A stretch of DNA of 64,000 bases from assembly GCF_030272615.1 (NCBI RefSeq), contig NC_081407.1:141304897-141368896 (forward strand). The letters are read 5' to 3'. Both the position numbers and the translations under genes were made by a program. Positions 12,421 through 24,797 of this stretch are shown here, piece by piece. How positions within the stretch are numbered: the first letter of the stretch is position 1; each line of letters opens with the position of its first letter. The notes beneath the pieces are model-generated. The model was not told the DNA's origin, made no database searches, and was given only the letters and a program-made list of their open reading frames with translations. The DNA comes from Cryptomeria japonica (lineage: Eukaryota; Streptophyta; Pinopsida; Cupressales; Cupressaceae).

Positions 12421-12632
12421 CAATATGAGTGTGAAATCTGAAACTTAACTCTTGACCTAGAGACAAGACCTCATGCCAAGCTATTTGAATGTATTTATCT
12501 AGTCATAAGCCATCCGATTCTCCACTTCTACTGTTCAGACCAGCATGAAAGGTCTTAGACATCAGAATGCCCCTTCAATGCATGTTATCAGTCAACAATC
12601 AATACAAATCTGCCCAACATGGACGTCCACGG

Positions 12633-12916
12633 TGTTAGCGGCAATATTGTACACGGAAATAAAACTAGTTAATTAAGTGTAATTGTCTTGGTTAGTTGTG
12701 GTTAGTTGGCAACCGAGGGGTGGCAGTTGCCGTGCGATGGTTGGCGCTCGCACCCCCTCGGTATCCTTATATACTTCCGAATGTAACTTGTGAAAGACAA
12801 TGATGATGGGGAATGGAATAACATCTCTTATATTTTATTTGATATCTATGGCATTATTATTCTGCATTACGTGTTTCAGCTGTATGTTTTAAGTTATTCA
12901 CCCGAGAGGGCAAACA
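12633..12916 (+). repeat. 5' LTR of the composite gypsy element
   Basis: It begins TGTTAGCGG and ends GGGCAAACA (TG...CA). An inverted repeat (ACCGAGGGGTG / CACCCCCTCGGT) lies just upstream of a TATA-like box (TTATATA, 12767-12773), fitting a U3 promoter. It carries a short direct duplication (ggttagttgt) that is absent from the 3' LTR. Confidence 0.92.
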
Positions 12917-12918
12917 TT

Positions 12919-12931
12919 TGGCGCTGTTGCC
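12919..12931 (+). promoter_or_regulatory. Primer-binding site, Asp-tRNA type
   Basis: TGGCGCTGTTGCC lies 2 bp after the 5' LTR. It resembles the TGGCGCCGTTGCC primer site, complementary to the tRNA-Asp 3' end, used by Athila/Tat-type gypsy elements, with one mismatch. Confidence 0.7.
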
Positions 12932-12966
12932 TAGACATACTCGGGAATGGAAGAAGCGAATGGCAC

Positions 12967-15597
12967 ATGGACACGATGGGCCTACCCGTTGGTGAGATAA
13001 ACCCAGAGGCTGACGACGCGCAAACAGAGCTCTACAGCGGAGAAGACACTGCGACGAGGGAATTTTCAATCCTGCTCCAGGTAGCCATCGAGACCTACGT
13101 CTGACGAGAGGCCACAGAGGCTGCAATCCCACCAAGTGCCGTGTGGACAGCACTGGAGGTTAGCCCGGCGGTAAATCGGTTGATGAACCACCTCCCCCGG
13201 TTGCTTGCACAGGCATCGCTAACACAACAAGCTTGCTTGGAGGAGATTGCCCGGAAAGAGCGACGCCAACGAATCCTCCAACAGTATGAAGAAAACAACC
13301 ATCGGGAAGCGGAGCGTGATGGCACGATGCCAGGAGAAAATTGAACCGTGAATCCCAGAGGGATAAAAGAACATTCTATAATTGAATAAGATGTCATAAT
13401 ATTGACACAAGTTGTATCTGATGAGATGAATTAATAAAGGAGTGTTCTCGTTTTATGTGTTGTTATTTATGGAAATGTAAGGCAATTATTGCCCAACCTG
13501 TTAAACAAAGATAGAAATAGGAAAGCATAAACGGACGAGTGGGAGGCCGCGCAGAGGGCCTTGATTCTGGAACAAGAAGTAGAGTGTAGACGGAGGCTGA
13601 GGCAACTTGCTGAAGGACGACCTACCGAAGGGTGGCTCGAAGGGAACCAAGGAGGTGTCACGGAGGGTGCAGAAGCCGAGGGAAATTCCTACGCGTCGCC
13701 AGAACACTGTAGGGTGAGAAGCCATGAAGAGTTTCTGGAGGAAACAAGGTTACGAAGGAATCTAGTCGAAGAGACTCGGGATCAGTTTAGAAACTTATCC
13801 CTTACGCCACGAAGTGAGGATCACCAAAGGGAGCCAGGATTGGGCGTGGGTGAGAACGAAGGGGAGGACAACCGTACGGCTATAGGTGCGACACACGATA
13901 AGCAAAACACCGTACCCCCAGTCACCCACGCAGGACACACCACCGGCGTCAGAGGGAGTGGCGCAGGGGCTTAGGCACAGCCACAGCCACCTCAGGGGAG
14001 ACGACCCCAATCAATGGCGAGTAAATAGAAACTCCCGAAGTTCAATGGCGACGGGAAGGAAGATCGCGTCCGCCATTGCCGCATGTGCGAAACCATATGG
14101 TCAGCGAACGGTGTTACCGACCAAGACGAATGGGTAACACAATTTCCAGCAACCTTAAGGGGAGTGGCCATAGACTGGTACTCAGATATGGATAAAGCCA
14201 AAGTCGGCACATGGCCCAACCTAAAGGAGGAGTTTGGGATAGAGTTCCGCCTCCTGAGAGACGACAACGAAATAGTCGCCAAAATCTATGGCACAAAGTA
14301 GAACAAGAAGGAGACTGTCCGAGCCTATAGTCGGCGGCTGAGGGAACTGTTGGGGAAAATGAAGAGTCAACCAGTGGATGGGTTGAAAAAGAGATGGTTC
14401 GTGGAGGGACCCAAACACTCCCTCCGGAAGAAGATGAAAATTGTTCCACCGACATCGTACGAAGACGCATACAATAGAGCGATGGATCTCGAGAGCGAGA
14501 CCAAGACATCGAAGAAAAAAAAGAAGGATAGCTCGTCCGAGGATGATGACTCTTCACAGGAAAGCAGCAGCAATGGCGAGGTTGGCAAACAGGTGCAAGC
14601 GCTCGAGAAAGGCATGGAGCAAATGAGGAGGGAATTCAAAACAATGAGAAGCACTGGTCGGACCGAAGGGGACATATGGTGCATTGAGTGCAAAGAGGAG
14701 GGGCATACAAAGGGTACCTGCTCGAAGAAGGTATTCTGCGAGATTCGTCAAGTGATGGGACACTCCACCAAGGAGTGCCCATACAACATGAAAACCCGAA
14801 GTACGCAAATGAACTAGGTGCTGTTCACGGAGCAGGCCACAATATCCGCACCAGCAGGTATGGGCCAACAAACTAACACAACGACATCATTTGGAGGATA
14901 CCGGGATAACAGACGCGGTGGCGGATGAAATAACAACAATAACAATAATAGAAACCGGATCCAGTATGTTGCCAAGGGCCGACCGATGATCCAGTGTAGG
15001 GCCCAGTGGGGACACTTTGCCCGCGATTGCACAAAGGAAGCCACCCCTCAGCACCTCTGCCGATGGTGTGGGCCAGGCGACCATGAGGATGCAAATTGCC
15101 CGAAGCCTGGTGTAAACCTTCTAAACATAGAACCCACGAAGGCAGAAGTGTTGGCAATCACAAGGGCACAAGCCAAAAAGGTTGCATACCCAGATCCCCA
15201 CACGGAGACTGAGAGAGTGCGGGAAGCAAGAGACGAGATCAGAAAGGAAATGGTCGCACAAGGACAGAACAACCACCAGACCGCAAGTCCGCCACGGACG
15301 AGGGGAGAAGAGAAAATCTTACGGCAAATATTGCAGATGGAGGTACCTGTGAGGATTCAAGACCTCCTTGAGACCATGCCGCAGTTAAAAACGGCTATCT
15401 TAAACTCCATACCCTCACAAGTGAAAATGAGGGAGGTCGTGAGCCTCACAGCTGACCCCGTGTTAAGGGAGGTCGTAAGCCCCACGGTCGACCCCATGTT
15501 GTTGGTAGTCAACAGCGGACGCCAACCGGCGGTGGTAGAAATGGGCATACTGGGGACTACCTTGATAGACACTATTGTGGATGGAGGACAGGAGTAA
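12967..15597 (+). pseudogene. gag of the composite gypsy element (nucleocapsid with several zinc knuckles)
   Basis: One reading frame runs from an ATG at 12967 to about 15590, broken by several stops (about 13102, 13342, 13972, 14026, 14299 and 14815). A low-GC stretch of about 180 bp at 13345-13530 also interrupts it. Recognisable parts are a charged helical N-terminal half, a capsid-like core (WVTQFPATLRGVAIDWY, WPNLKEEFG), a Lys/Ser/Asp-rich spacer and CCHC-type knuckles. CIECKEEGHTKGTC and CRWCGPGDHEDANC are intact, and two between them have lost cysteines. The retrotransposon protein would package element RNA in cytoplasmic particles. The copy is defective. The 13345-13530 stretch may be a small insertion or an untranslated spacer. 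Confidence 0.75.
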
Positions 15598-15956
15598 ATG
15601 TGCTCCCAGAAGCGACATGGAAAAAAATCGGAAAGCCTACGTTGTGGCCCCCCACGTTCAGCCTACTAGGGGCAGATCAACATGGGATTAAACCCCTTGG
15701 TACCCTCATGGGCCAGCAGGTGATGATTGGCACGCAGCCATTCGTGCTAGATTTTGTAGTAATTCCCCTGAAGCAGAAAGGGTATGACGCCATTCTCGGG
15801 CGTGGGTGGCTCATTGTAGCAAAAGCGAACCATAACTGGAAGCGGAATACCCTTTCCTTGGAAAACGTGGGGAGGAAGCACGTGATCGATCTCTGTACGC
15901 AGATGGTGAGTGAGAAGTTAGCATCCTCCTCCGACTCGGAATCTGAGGGAGACTAG
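15540..15956 (+). pseudogene. Aspartic protease of the composite gypsy element, frameshifted at the active site
   Basis: The gag frame ends in TLIDTIVDGG, the usual D-[ST/G]-G protease signature region. It continues one frame over at about 15590 as GVNVLPEATWKKIGKP, then VIPLKQKGYDAILGRGWL, the conserved second half of the fold (ILGR flap/hinge). A single-base loss at 15585-15595, inside the active-site loop, explains the frame change. A TAG at 15954 separates it from RT. In a working element the enzyme would cut the Gag-Pol polyprotein. Confidence 0.75.
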
Positions 15957-17095
15957 TTGGGGGAGGGTGGAGATGGACGTCGCATGGAGCCTAGTGACGA
16001 AGGGGTGTTAGAACTGGAGGCATGCTCAGGGGATGACGGGGACTCCTTGAATGGCCTCTTCCATTGGCAAATGGTAGATTATGAACTATTTACACCCTCG
16101 TGCAATGTATTGAGCATCGAAGAAGAACCATATATATTTCCCCCAGAATATGGAGAGTACAAGGAAGGGGAGGCCTCGGTGAATGAGACGCCTGCACACC
16201 AATTCCCGAAGGGGGAGCCCATAAAATATCAGGAAGCCAATTTAAAGGAGACAAATCTTGGGGGGACGAGTGACCCCAAGATCATCCTTGTCGGAGATGA
16301 CTGGAATCCTGTGTTGAAGGCCGCAGCCTTCAAAATTTTCCTTGAATACAAGGATGTCTTTGCATGGACGTACAAGGACCTGAAGGGCGTGCCCCCAGAG
16401 TTGTGTGTACACCGAATAACATTGGTATCGAGAACCCAACTGGTAAGGAAGCTGCCTTACTGTATGAACAAAAATTATGCTGCACGGGTGAACGACGAAA
16501 TTGGGCGGATGTTGGAAGCGGGCATAATCTTCAAAGTGCAGACAAGCGAATGGGTGTCTCCCATTGTGATTTCCCTCAAGAAAGAGGCCAATCAAATCCA
16601 GATCTGTGTAGACTTCCGGTGTCTGAACGCTGTCACTATTAAAGACCCGTTTCCCATACCCTTCATCGACAACATCTTGGAGGAAGTAGTTGGACATGAA
16701 ATCTATTCCTTCATGGATGGGTTCTCTGGGTACAACCAGATATCCATCGCAGAGGAAGATAAGTTGAAAACAACCTTCGTGGTGGAGGACGGTGTGTATG
16801 CATACAACCGAATGCCCTTCGGTCTATGCAATGCATCCGCCACCTTTCAGCACATCATCTTGCACATCTTCGACAAGATGTCGGTGGGGAACTTCAAAGC
16901 CTTCCTGGACGATTGGTCTATTTATAGTGGACAGGACATCCACCTAAAAACCCTCGGGGAGTGCCTAGAGAGATGTCGAAGGGCACGGTTGGCTCTCAAC
17001 TCGAGGAAATGTAGATTCATGGTACCACAGGGAAGATTGCTTGGACACATTGTGTGTAAAGAAGGATTGAAAACGGACCCGGACAAGAAAGCCAA
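15957..17095 (+). pseudogene. Reverse transcriptase of the composite gypsy element, 3' end replaced by an insertion
   Basis: After an acidic linker, the RT domain starts near KDVFAWTYKDLKGVPPELC. It has the substrate motif (VDFRCLNAVTIKDPFPIPF), FMDGFSGYNQI, RMPFGLCNASATFQ and a catalytic FLDDWSIYSG (the YXDD box reads FLDD). The thumb follows (RKCRFMVPQGRLLGHIV, KTDPDK). Homology stops near 17094 just after DPDK. About 12 expected residues before NVTGIKSF are missing, and the frame resumes at 27209. The intervening 10 kb is a foreign gypsy segment. Confidence 0.85.
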
Positions 17096-17129
17096 GAGGT
17101 CCAAGAGTCAGAAGACCAAGGGAATTCAA

Positions 17130-20100
17130 TATGGACATTAAGGTTCGATGGATCTAAATCCAAACAAGGATCTGGAGCTGGCTTCGAATTAATCAGTCCG
17201 TCAGGAGAAACCTACCTTGCCGCCCATAGGCTATAGTTCCCTTGCACCAACAATGTGGCTGAATATGAATCCTTGATTCATGGGTTATTACTAGCTATCA
17301 GAAAGAAAGCTAAAATACTACAGGTATATGGAGATTCAGAAATAGTAATAAGACAAATTAGAAGGCAGTATGTGTGCCATGACAAAAGGTTGACTAGATA
17401 TCGGAATCGAGTTTGGGATCTCATTGAAAGTTTTGAGGCCTTCAATATCAAATCCGTATACAGATATCAGAATCAAGTGGCTAATTCTCTTGTACAAGCC
17501 GCTAGCTCTTTGATACCATTAGCAATGGAAGGATTGAAGAAGTTCACAGTAGAGCTGACCTCAGTACCTTCAGTCCCAGATAACATCACCAACTTTCAAG
17601 TCTTTGAAGATGACAAGCACATCTTGGATTTCTTGACCAACACGGACGTCTTCTTAGCCCAAATCATTGATGAAGAAGAAATTGAGGGAGTAGAATTGGA
17701 TGCAGAAGGAGTTTTGAATTTGAAATCAAACACTATTCCAAAAGGAATGGTGGAGTTAGAAAGAATCTTTGATCTTGACAAATTGAGGGAGGTGAAAAGG
17801 CATAGCATGGAAGGAAATGCGTGCGACACAATCAATATTGGTGATGATAGACAAGTTAAGAATGTGTTCATTGGGAAGGCCTGCACTTCGCGAGAAAGAA
17901 ATGGTATCTTGAAAAATGTAAGAGATTTCCCAGATGTCATTGCTTGGAGCTATGAAGATCTCAAGACTTATGATACTGCAATCATCACTCACACAATCCC
18001 TTTGAAGCCAGGAAGCAAACCTTTTAGACAAAGACAAAGGCCGGTCAATCCTTTATTGGAACCTTTAATATATCAAGAGGTTAAGAAGTTGCTCTCAGCC
18101 AAAATCATCTTTCCAGTAAGACATTCGACGTGGGTCGCCAACCTGGTTCTTGTCAGGAAAAAGAATGGAGAGATCAGATTGTGTGTCGATTTCAGAAATC
18201 TCAACCGAGTTTCAGAAAAGGATAATTATCCACTGCCATCGCTGGACGAGGTATTACAGATTGTCAACGGGTCACAGATGATGTCGTTTCTAGATGGATA
18301 TTCAGGTTATAATCAAGTATTGGTTGAACCTGAAGATCGACTGAAGACTGCTTTCACTACCAAGTGGGGAACATTTGCATACAAAAGGATGCCTTTTGGA
18401 CTTATCAATGCCGGGGCCACCTTTCAGAGGGCCATGGATATCGCTTTCAGAGACTTGATTGGGAAATGCATTATCATATACATGGACGATATCACAGTTT
18501 TCTCCAGGAAAAGGGAAGATCATGTGGATGATTTAAGAAAAGTCTTCCAAAGGTGCAAAAGATATGGTGTTTCTCTCAATCCGAAGAAATGCATATTTGG
18601 GGTGACGGAAGGAAAGCTGCCAGGACATGTCATTTCAGAGAAAGGAATCTCTATTGATCCTGATAGAGTGAAGGCTATATCAACCATCAACCTACCAGCT
18701 AGTAAGAAGGAACTCAAGTCATTCTTCGGCAAGATCAATTTTGTTAGAAAATTCATCACAGGGTTCGCCGAGATAGTCAGGCCTTTGAATGAGATGTTGA
18801 AGGACGCAAAAATAGAATGGTCGACGGAGGCCGAGAGAGCATTCGAGGAGATAAAGTCAGCAATCGCAGAAGCACCAGTACTGATCAGTCCTGATTACAT
18901 GAAGCCCTTATACCTGTATTCATTTGCCTCTAAATACACTTGTGCAGCTATTCTCACCCAGAGGAGTGAAGAGAGGAACGAGAACCCGATTGCATTCATG
19001 AGTACCCCGTTGAAAGATGCGAAACTCAGATATCCTAATATTGAAAAACAGGCATATGCATTAGTCAAAGCCATTAAAAAATTTAGACATTACCTCTTAA
19101 GGGCCAAAATCTATGCAATTGTACTAGATGCAGCTGTAAAAACCCTCATGCAAAATGATCTAGGGGAGAGAAGAGGCAAGTGGGTCGCCATTATTCAAGA
19201 ATTTGATATTGAAATCCAGCCTATGAAACTTGTTCGAGGGCAGGCTTTAGCTCAGACACTGGCAGTCGACGGGCCCGGGTTGATCCAGCAAGTTTATGAA
19301 TTGGATGATGTCGCCCCAGATGAATGGTACAAGGAAATTGTGACTTACCTGCTCAACCACAAATGCCTTGCTCATATGACACCCACTCAGAAAAGAGCAT
19401 TGAGGATAAAGTGTCAGCATTATATGCTTCAAGGATCCATCCTATATCGTAGGAATCACGAGGGAATATATCTAAGGTGTGTTGGCAAAGAAGAAGCCAA
19501 ACAAATAATTGAACATTTTCACTCCAAGTTTGGGACAGGACATGGTGCTAACCTGGCTACAACTCATCAAATCCTGAGAGCAGGATATTACTGGCCCACA
19601 CTATTCAAAGATACATTTGATCATGTCAAGACTTGTCACACTTGCCAAGTCGCTGCTTTCAGAGAGAAGAATCCTGCCATGCCCCTCAATCCAGTGATCG
19701 AAGCAAGACCATTTGCAAAATGGGGAATGGATTTTATTGGTGTCATCAACCCCGCATCCTCGGCGCAACACAGGTATATCATCATTGCTATTGATTATTG
19801 TACCGGATGGTCAGAGGCTCAAGCTCTCAAGGTATGCACTACTGAGGCCGTAATTAAATTCCTTGAGGAAAACATTATTACGAGATTTGGGTGCCCTTAT
19901 GCATTGGTTTGTGATAATGGTTCAGCCTTCACATCATTGAGATTTTCAAATTGGGCTTTTGAGTACGGTATAACACTTAAATTTTCGTCTAATTATTACC
20001 CTCAGGGTAATGGGTCAGCTGAGTCAACAAACAAAAACCTACTCAGTGTGATCAAGAAATTGTTGGAGAGAAGTCCAAGAGAATGTCATACCTAACTGAG

Positions 20101-20578
20101 ATTTGCCCTTTGGGTAGATCGGATCAGGACCAAGAACGCATTAGGGATTTCGCCTTACTTCCTAGTTTACGGTTAAGATCCGGTATTCCCTATGCAACTT
20201 AGGATCCCGACCTTGAGATTTATCCAAGAATACATGGAAGACACCGACGTTGTCCAAGCCCGATTAACGCAACTATTGAATCTTGAGGAAAAGAGAGATC
20301 AAGCACTGGAAAATTTTGCAAAGCATCAGGGAGTTGTTAAAAGATGGTTCGATCGACAAGCTAGAACCAAGGCGTTCCGGATCTCAGATCTTGTCTTATA
20401 CTGGGATAAAGCACACGAAAAAAAGGGGGAGCATGATAAATTTGATAGACTATGGAAGGGCCCTTATCAAATCTCTGAGATTCTAGGTGAAAATGCATTC
20501 AAACTGAAGACCTTAACTGGAGAAGACGTCCCATTGCCTGTCAATGGGAGGTATCTCAAGCATTACTTCCAATCCTAG
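17130..20578 (+). pseudogene. Tat-like pol: archaeal-type RNase H - RT - degenerate RNase H - integrase
   Basis: One frame, nearly open throughout (946 residues uninterrupted at 17255-20094), gives four domains. First is an archaeal/plant-type RNase H (about 17130-17520) with catalytic residues in RFDGSKSK, NNVAEYES and VYGDSE; the fourth Asp is Asn in QVANSLV. Second is RT (about 17930-18770) with VDFRNLNRVS, SFLDGYSGYNQ, RMPFGLINAGATF and IIYMDD. Third is the usual gypsy RNase H (about 18880-19260), in which the first catalytic Asp is lost (LYSFASKYTC). Fourth is integrase with a zinc-binding H2C2 region, GMDFIG, VCDNGSAF and NGSAESTNKNL (D, D, E all present) and a C-terminal domain to 20578. 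Stops occur at 17234 (TAG), about 20094 (TAA) and about 20174 (TAA). RNase H lies before RT, which is unusual. Confidence 0.85.
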
Positions 20579-21543
20579 AGTTCAGGAGGTCTGCCTTTGT
20601 ACATAGTTAGTCTAGTCTCCTTCGTTTTGGTTTTGTTTGTTTTGGGTTCGTCCTTCGTTTTTTTTTTTTGGGTCTTAGTTTAGGTGGTTTTGGTGTCTTC
20701 GGTTAGGTCGGTTGGTTTGTTTTGAGGGGTATCCATTTGAAAATGGGCGATTTTGTGATGAAGCACTCTGACCTCCCGCTAGATTGTTTGTCTCATTTGG
20801 ACAATTATGAAGTCTTTTAGAAACACAAAGAAGTTTTTCTTGATAAAATTTTGAGTTAGACTGTATTTGCAGTGAAGTAAGATTGGCTTATTGGACTCAG
20901 ATATTATTGTCCTTCAGTTATTATATCTTTTCACACTTATAATCTCCGAGTCGTTATGGTTTTCAGGCTAAGCTGTGATCGGTGAAAAATCTAAAATCTG
21001 GCTTCAGCGCCACCGCAATCCTCAAACCCTAGTAAGCTTCACTGCTTACGAGCTAAAAGAATTGACAGAATGAAAAGGCAATTAAAAAAAAAAAAAGTGA
21101 GAAAATGAAAGGAAAAATCAAGAAAGAAAAAATGAGCTGAAAATGAAATATCAAAATTGGCTAACGGGAATATACGGATAACTCCATCGGGGCTATGGAT
21201 GCCTGGCTGGCAATGGAGCAATGTTCGTGAGCTTGCGGCGATAACCTCGTCGGGACTATGGACGTCTAACTGACAGCAAGGCTCTATCCAGGATGCTTTT
21301 GAAGTTCAGATAAACTACGTAGCTAGTCACAGGGGAACCTGGAGATCATGATTGTCTTGTTGAGGGGAATTAATTCATTGCACACACATGGATAACTATG
21401 GACTTAATACTTTGTCCTGATATGGAAATCTCTTCTTGTAAGTGCTGTTTAACTCCTTGTTTTATTGAGGGAGATTTTCTGAGTATTCTTTAGGATGGAT
21501 TGATTCTCAAATGTTCGCGAACATTCTCAGTGGTGTCGCTAGA
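20579..21543 (+). other. 3' untranslated region of nested gypsy element 1
   Basis: This region is T-rich at first. From about 20940 to 21330 it is closely similar to 29575-29960 in nested element 2, including 'gtaagcttcactgcttacgag' and an A-rich microsatellite. It ends in GGTGTCGCTAGA before the LTR; the equivalent in element 2 is GGTGGCGCTAGA, presumably the polypurine-tract position although not purine-only. Confidence 0.7.
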
Positions 21544-22008
21544 TGTTGTGACCATTTCACACATTGCCCCATTAAAATGGGGACCCCCTCTTTTTGCTTT
21601 ACGTTTTGCTTTCCTTTTGCTTGTTTTTCTCTCTGCTTTTTTAGGTTTTTGAGTGAGTGAGTGATCTGCCTGGGCTGGCTAGATTAGGGCGAAACCTTGG
21701 AAGCTCGTTTTAGGGTTTCTTTCAAGCTAAGTCTAGTCTTGTTTTGGGAGGTTGTTAGTCGTCTGCCTAAAGCGTCAAGATTGCTATAATGAAGCATGCC
21801 TTTTAGGGGAGTCAAGTGGGTTAGATCAAGGAACAGGGAGAATAGGTCTTAGGTCAGGTCTAGATTGAAAGAGGGTTTTCTTGTCAGGGTCTTGTTTGTT
21901 TCCCTGTCTAAGTCAGTTAAGCAGAGCCAGTGAAGAAAAGGAGTTGGTTTGATCAAGTTTGATGAAGGATGAAGCGAATCAAGGTAACATCTAGTTTGAA
22001 AATGTCAA

Positions 22009-24797
22009 TTTCGCTCCTGACCCTTCCAGAGGGTTCAGGGCGAAAATCCTTGTAAACCTCTTTTTCTTCTCAATTTTTGACTAAGTGATACTTCCTAGGG
22101 CATGTTTGGAGGTGAATTGATATGTTCTTGCCTGGAGAGGGATTTGATTGATTTTTGAAGAGCAAGATGATGCCTGAAAGAGGATTTTCGCTCCTGACCC
22201 TTCCAAAGGGTCTAGAGCGAATTTCATCCTAAACACTATTTCTTGTCTTGGATAGACTTGCAATCTTGTTCCTAGCTTAGAAAATGACCTAACTTTGCCT
22301 TATGAGGTGGTTTGAAACATGAAAACTGAGCAATTTGGCTTGGAATGGAGATTTCACTCTTGACCCTTCCAGAGGGTCCAGAGTGAAAATCTTATTGGAG
22401 CTTATTTCTCACTAACTTTGGCTAAGTTTTGATGTGCAGGGTCTCTTGGAATGAAGATTGGACATCATTTGATACCTTTGAAGATTTGGAAGCATGCGAA
22501 ATGAAGAATTTTGGACAAGGGGGGAAATTTCTCTCCCGACCCTTCCAAAGGATCCAGAGCGAAATTCCCAAAAGCTCTCATTATGCAGTGAAGAAGGTCA
22601 AGTTTTTGGCATAAATGAAACAAGAACAACTTGCTTTTGCCTCTTGAAGATGTTTTAACTTGGAAAAATGAAGGATTTTGCCCAAAAGGAGAATTTTCAC
22701 TCCTGACCCTTCCAAAGGGTCCACGGCGAAAATTCCTCAATCACCTATTTTTCTTGTAAAATCAAGTCAAGTTTTGGTTTTTATGGCTGGGATGAGAGAG
22801 GAATAGTGTTTTCTTCCTTTGAGAGGTGAATTCAACTTGAAATGATGATGGAATAGGCATAAAATGAAGAAATTCGCTCCGGACCCTTCCAAAGGGTCCA
22901 GAGTGAAAATTTCTATAGGAGGCATTTCTTGTCTTGTTAGATCAAATTGAGGTGTCAGAGGCATGAAAAAAGGAAGAATGAGCATGTTGAAACCCTTAGG
23001 CATGTTTAGAAGTCATGAAAATGAAGGATTCTGGCCAGGAAAGGAAATTTCGCTCCTGACCCTTCCAAAGGGTCCAGAGCGAAATTCCTTATAAACCTAT
23101 TTTTAGCCTTTCTTGAACATGAAATCCTATCCCTAGCATGATGAAACATGAAATCCCACTTAGCAAAGAAGTTTCAAGGTGAAAAAATGAAGAATTTGTT
23201 GGTCAAAATTGAGAATTTCGCTCCTGACCCTTCCAAAGGGCCCAAAGCGAATTTTCTCAAAATCACTTTTTGCTATCAAATTTTGCTAAGTTAAGTATGG
23301 GATAAGGTGAAACATAGAAGGAATTGCCCCTGGGAGTGACTTGAGGTTGCAAGAAATCATTAAAAAGTGAAGGAATTGAGCCAAATGGTGAATTTCACTC
23401 CTGACCCTTCCAAAGGGTCCAGAGCGAAATTCCTAAAAACACCTATTTTCTTTGCAAGGTCAAGACAACTTTTTGGTTTTTATGGCTTGAATGGGTGTGA
23501 GGAAGTGTGTTTTTGCCTTTTGAGGATGATTGAGGTTGAAAAGATGAAGGAATTGACCCTAGAACATGATTTTCACTCCTGACCCTTCCAAAGGGTCCAG
23601 AGCAAAAATCCTCAAAAGTCATCTCTTTTTCAAAATTTGGGCAAAGCTAAACTTAGACAAGGGTATGAGAGGATTTTTGAAATGCCTTAGAGTTGAATTG
23701 GATTGCCAAGAATGCAAGTTTTGATGCCAAGAGGGAAATTCGCTCCTGACCCTTCCAAAGGGTCCAGGGCGAAATTTCCAAATCCTCCTATTTTCCTTGT
23801 AGTTCAAGATAAGATTTTGGTTTTCAGGACTCAAAGAGGAGTAAGGCATGATGTTCTATGCCTTGGAAATGATTTGAAGTTGAAAGGATGAAGGAATTGC
23901 CCTAAAACCTGAAAATCGCTCCTGACCCTTCCAAAGGGTCCAGAGCGAAAATTCTAAAACAATGAGTTCCTTTCAAGTTTGTGCTAAGACAAGACTAGAC
24001 CAAGCTGGAAATTGCCCTTGAGACCACCTTTGAGTGGATGTTTGTTTCAAAAAATGATGATTCTAGGTCAGAGAAGGAAAATCGCTCTTGACCCTTCCAA
24101 AGGGTCCAGGGCGAAAATCTCAAAATCCCCTATTTTGCCTTGCAAGAACAAATCAAGCTTGGGTGGAGTGAATGAAGAAGACCATTGCCTAGCCTTGAGG
24201 GGTGGATTGAAGACAAGATGATGGAGGAGTAAGCCCAAGCAAGAAAAATCGCTCCTGACCCTTCCAAAGGGTCCAGGGCGAAAAACCCTAAAGTCACCTT
24301 TTTCTTCCAGATTTGAGTGAGACTAGGCCTGGACTACAATGAAAGAACCTATTTGGAATGCCTTGAAGAAATTTAGACCTTCAAACAAATGGGAATTTTG
24401 AGCTCAAGAGAGAATTTCGCTCCTAACCCTTCCAAAGTGTCCAGAGCGAAATTCCCAAAAATGCAGTATTGCCTTCAAAGTTTTGACAAGCCAACTCAGT
24501 GATGGAGATAAATATACCCTGGAGATTGCCTTGAAAGAGGTTAATGATCAAACTAAGGTGAATTTTGGCCTAAAATGTAAAAATCGCTCCTGACCCTTCT
24601 AGAGGGTCCAGGGCGAAATTCACATTTTCACCTAATTTCCTGATGTGAAAGACTAAAAATTGAAATGCAAGACTTTGATTAGGTCGAAACAAACATGAAT
24701 TTGCCTTCCGGGAGATTTTGAAGTGAAGGGAATGAGGTATTCAAGACCTAATTGGAAAAATCGCTCCTGACCCTTCCAAAGGGTCCAGGGCGAAATC
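22009..24797. repeat. Tandem array of a hairpin-bearing ~170-bp repeat, about 17 copies
   Basis: Each unit carries a 35-37-nt inverted repeat: TTCGCTCCTGACCCTTCC followed by AAAGGGTCCAGAGCGAA. The outer arms are TTCGCTC/GAGCGAA and the inner arms ACCCTT/AAGGGT. Starts are near 22011, 22189, 22347, 22531, 22688, 22873, 23049, 23219, 23396, 23574, 23740, 23919, 24083, 24249, 24417, 24585 and 24761, giving a spacing of about 158-185 bp. The hairpin core is far better conserved than the spacers between. Confidence 0.9.

Noticed and set aside
12690-12780. Stem-forming segment in the gypsy LTR considered as a tRNA or small RNA
   Set aside because: The pairing is explained by the LTR inverted repeat before the TATA box; no T-loop (TTCGA) or acceptor stem is present.
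13141-14137. Numerous minus-strand and out-of-frame ORFs over the gypsy gag
   Set aside because: They are shadows of the plus-strand gag frame, without motifs.
22465-24221. Repeated small ORFs with GPFGRVRSE / DPSKGSRAKF phrases on both strands
   Set aside because: They are translations of the hairpin repeat itself, overlap on both strands and have no start or codon logic.
22009-24797. Regular palindromic repeats, superficially CRISPR-like
   Set aside because: The spacers (~140 bp) are too long and related to each other, the genome is eukaryotic, and the array lies in a retrotransposon LTR. It is a tandem repeat.
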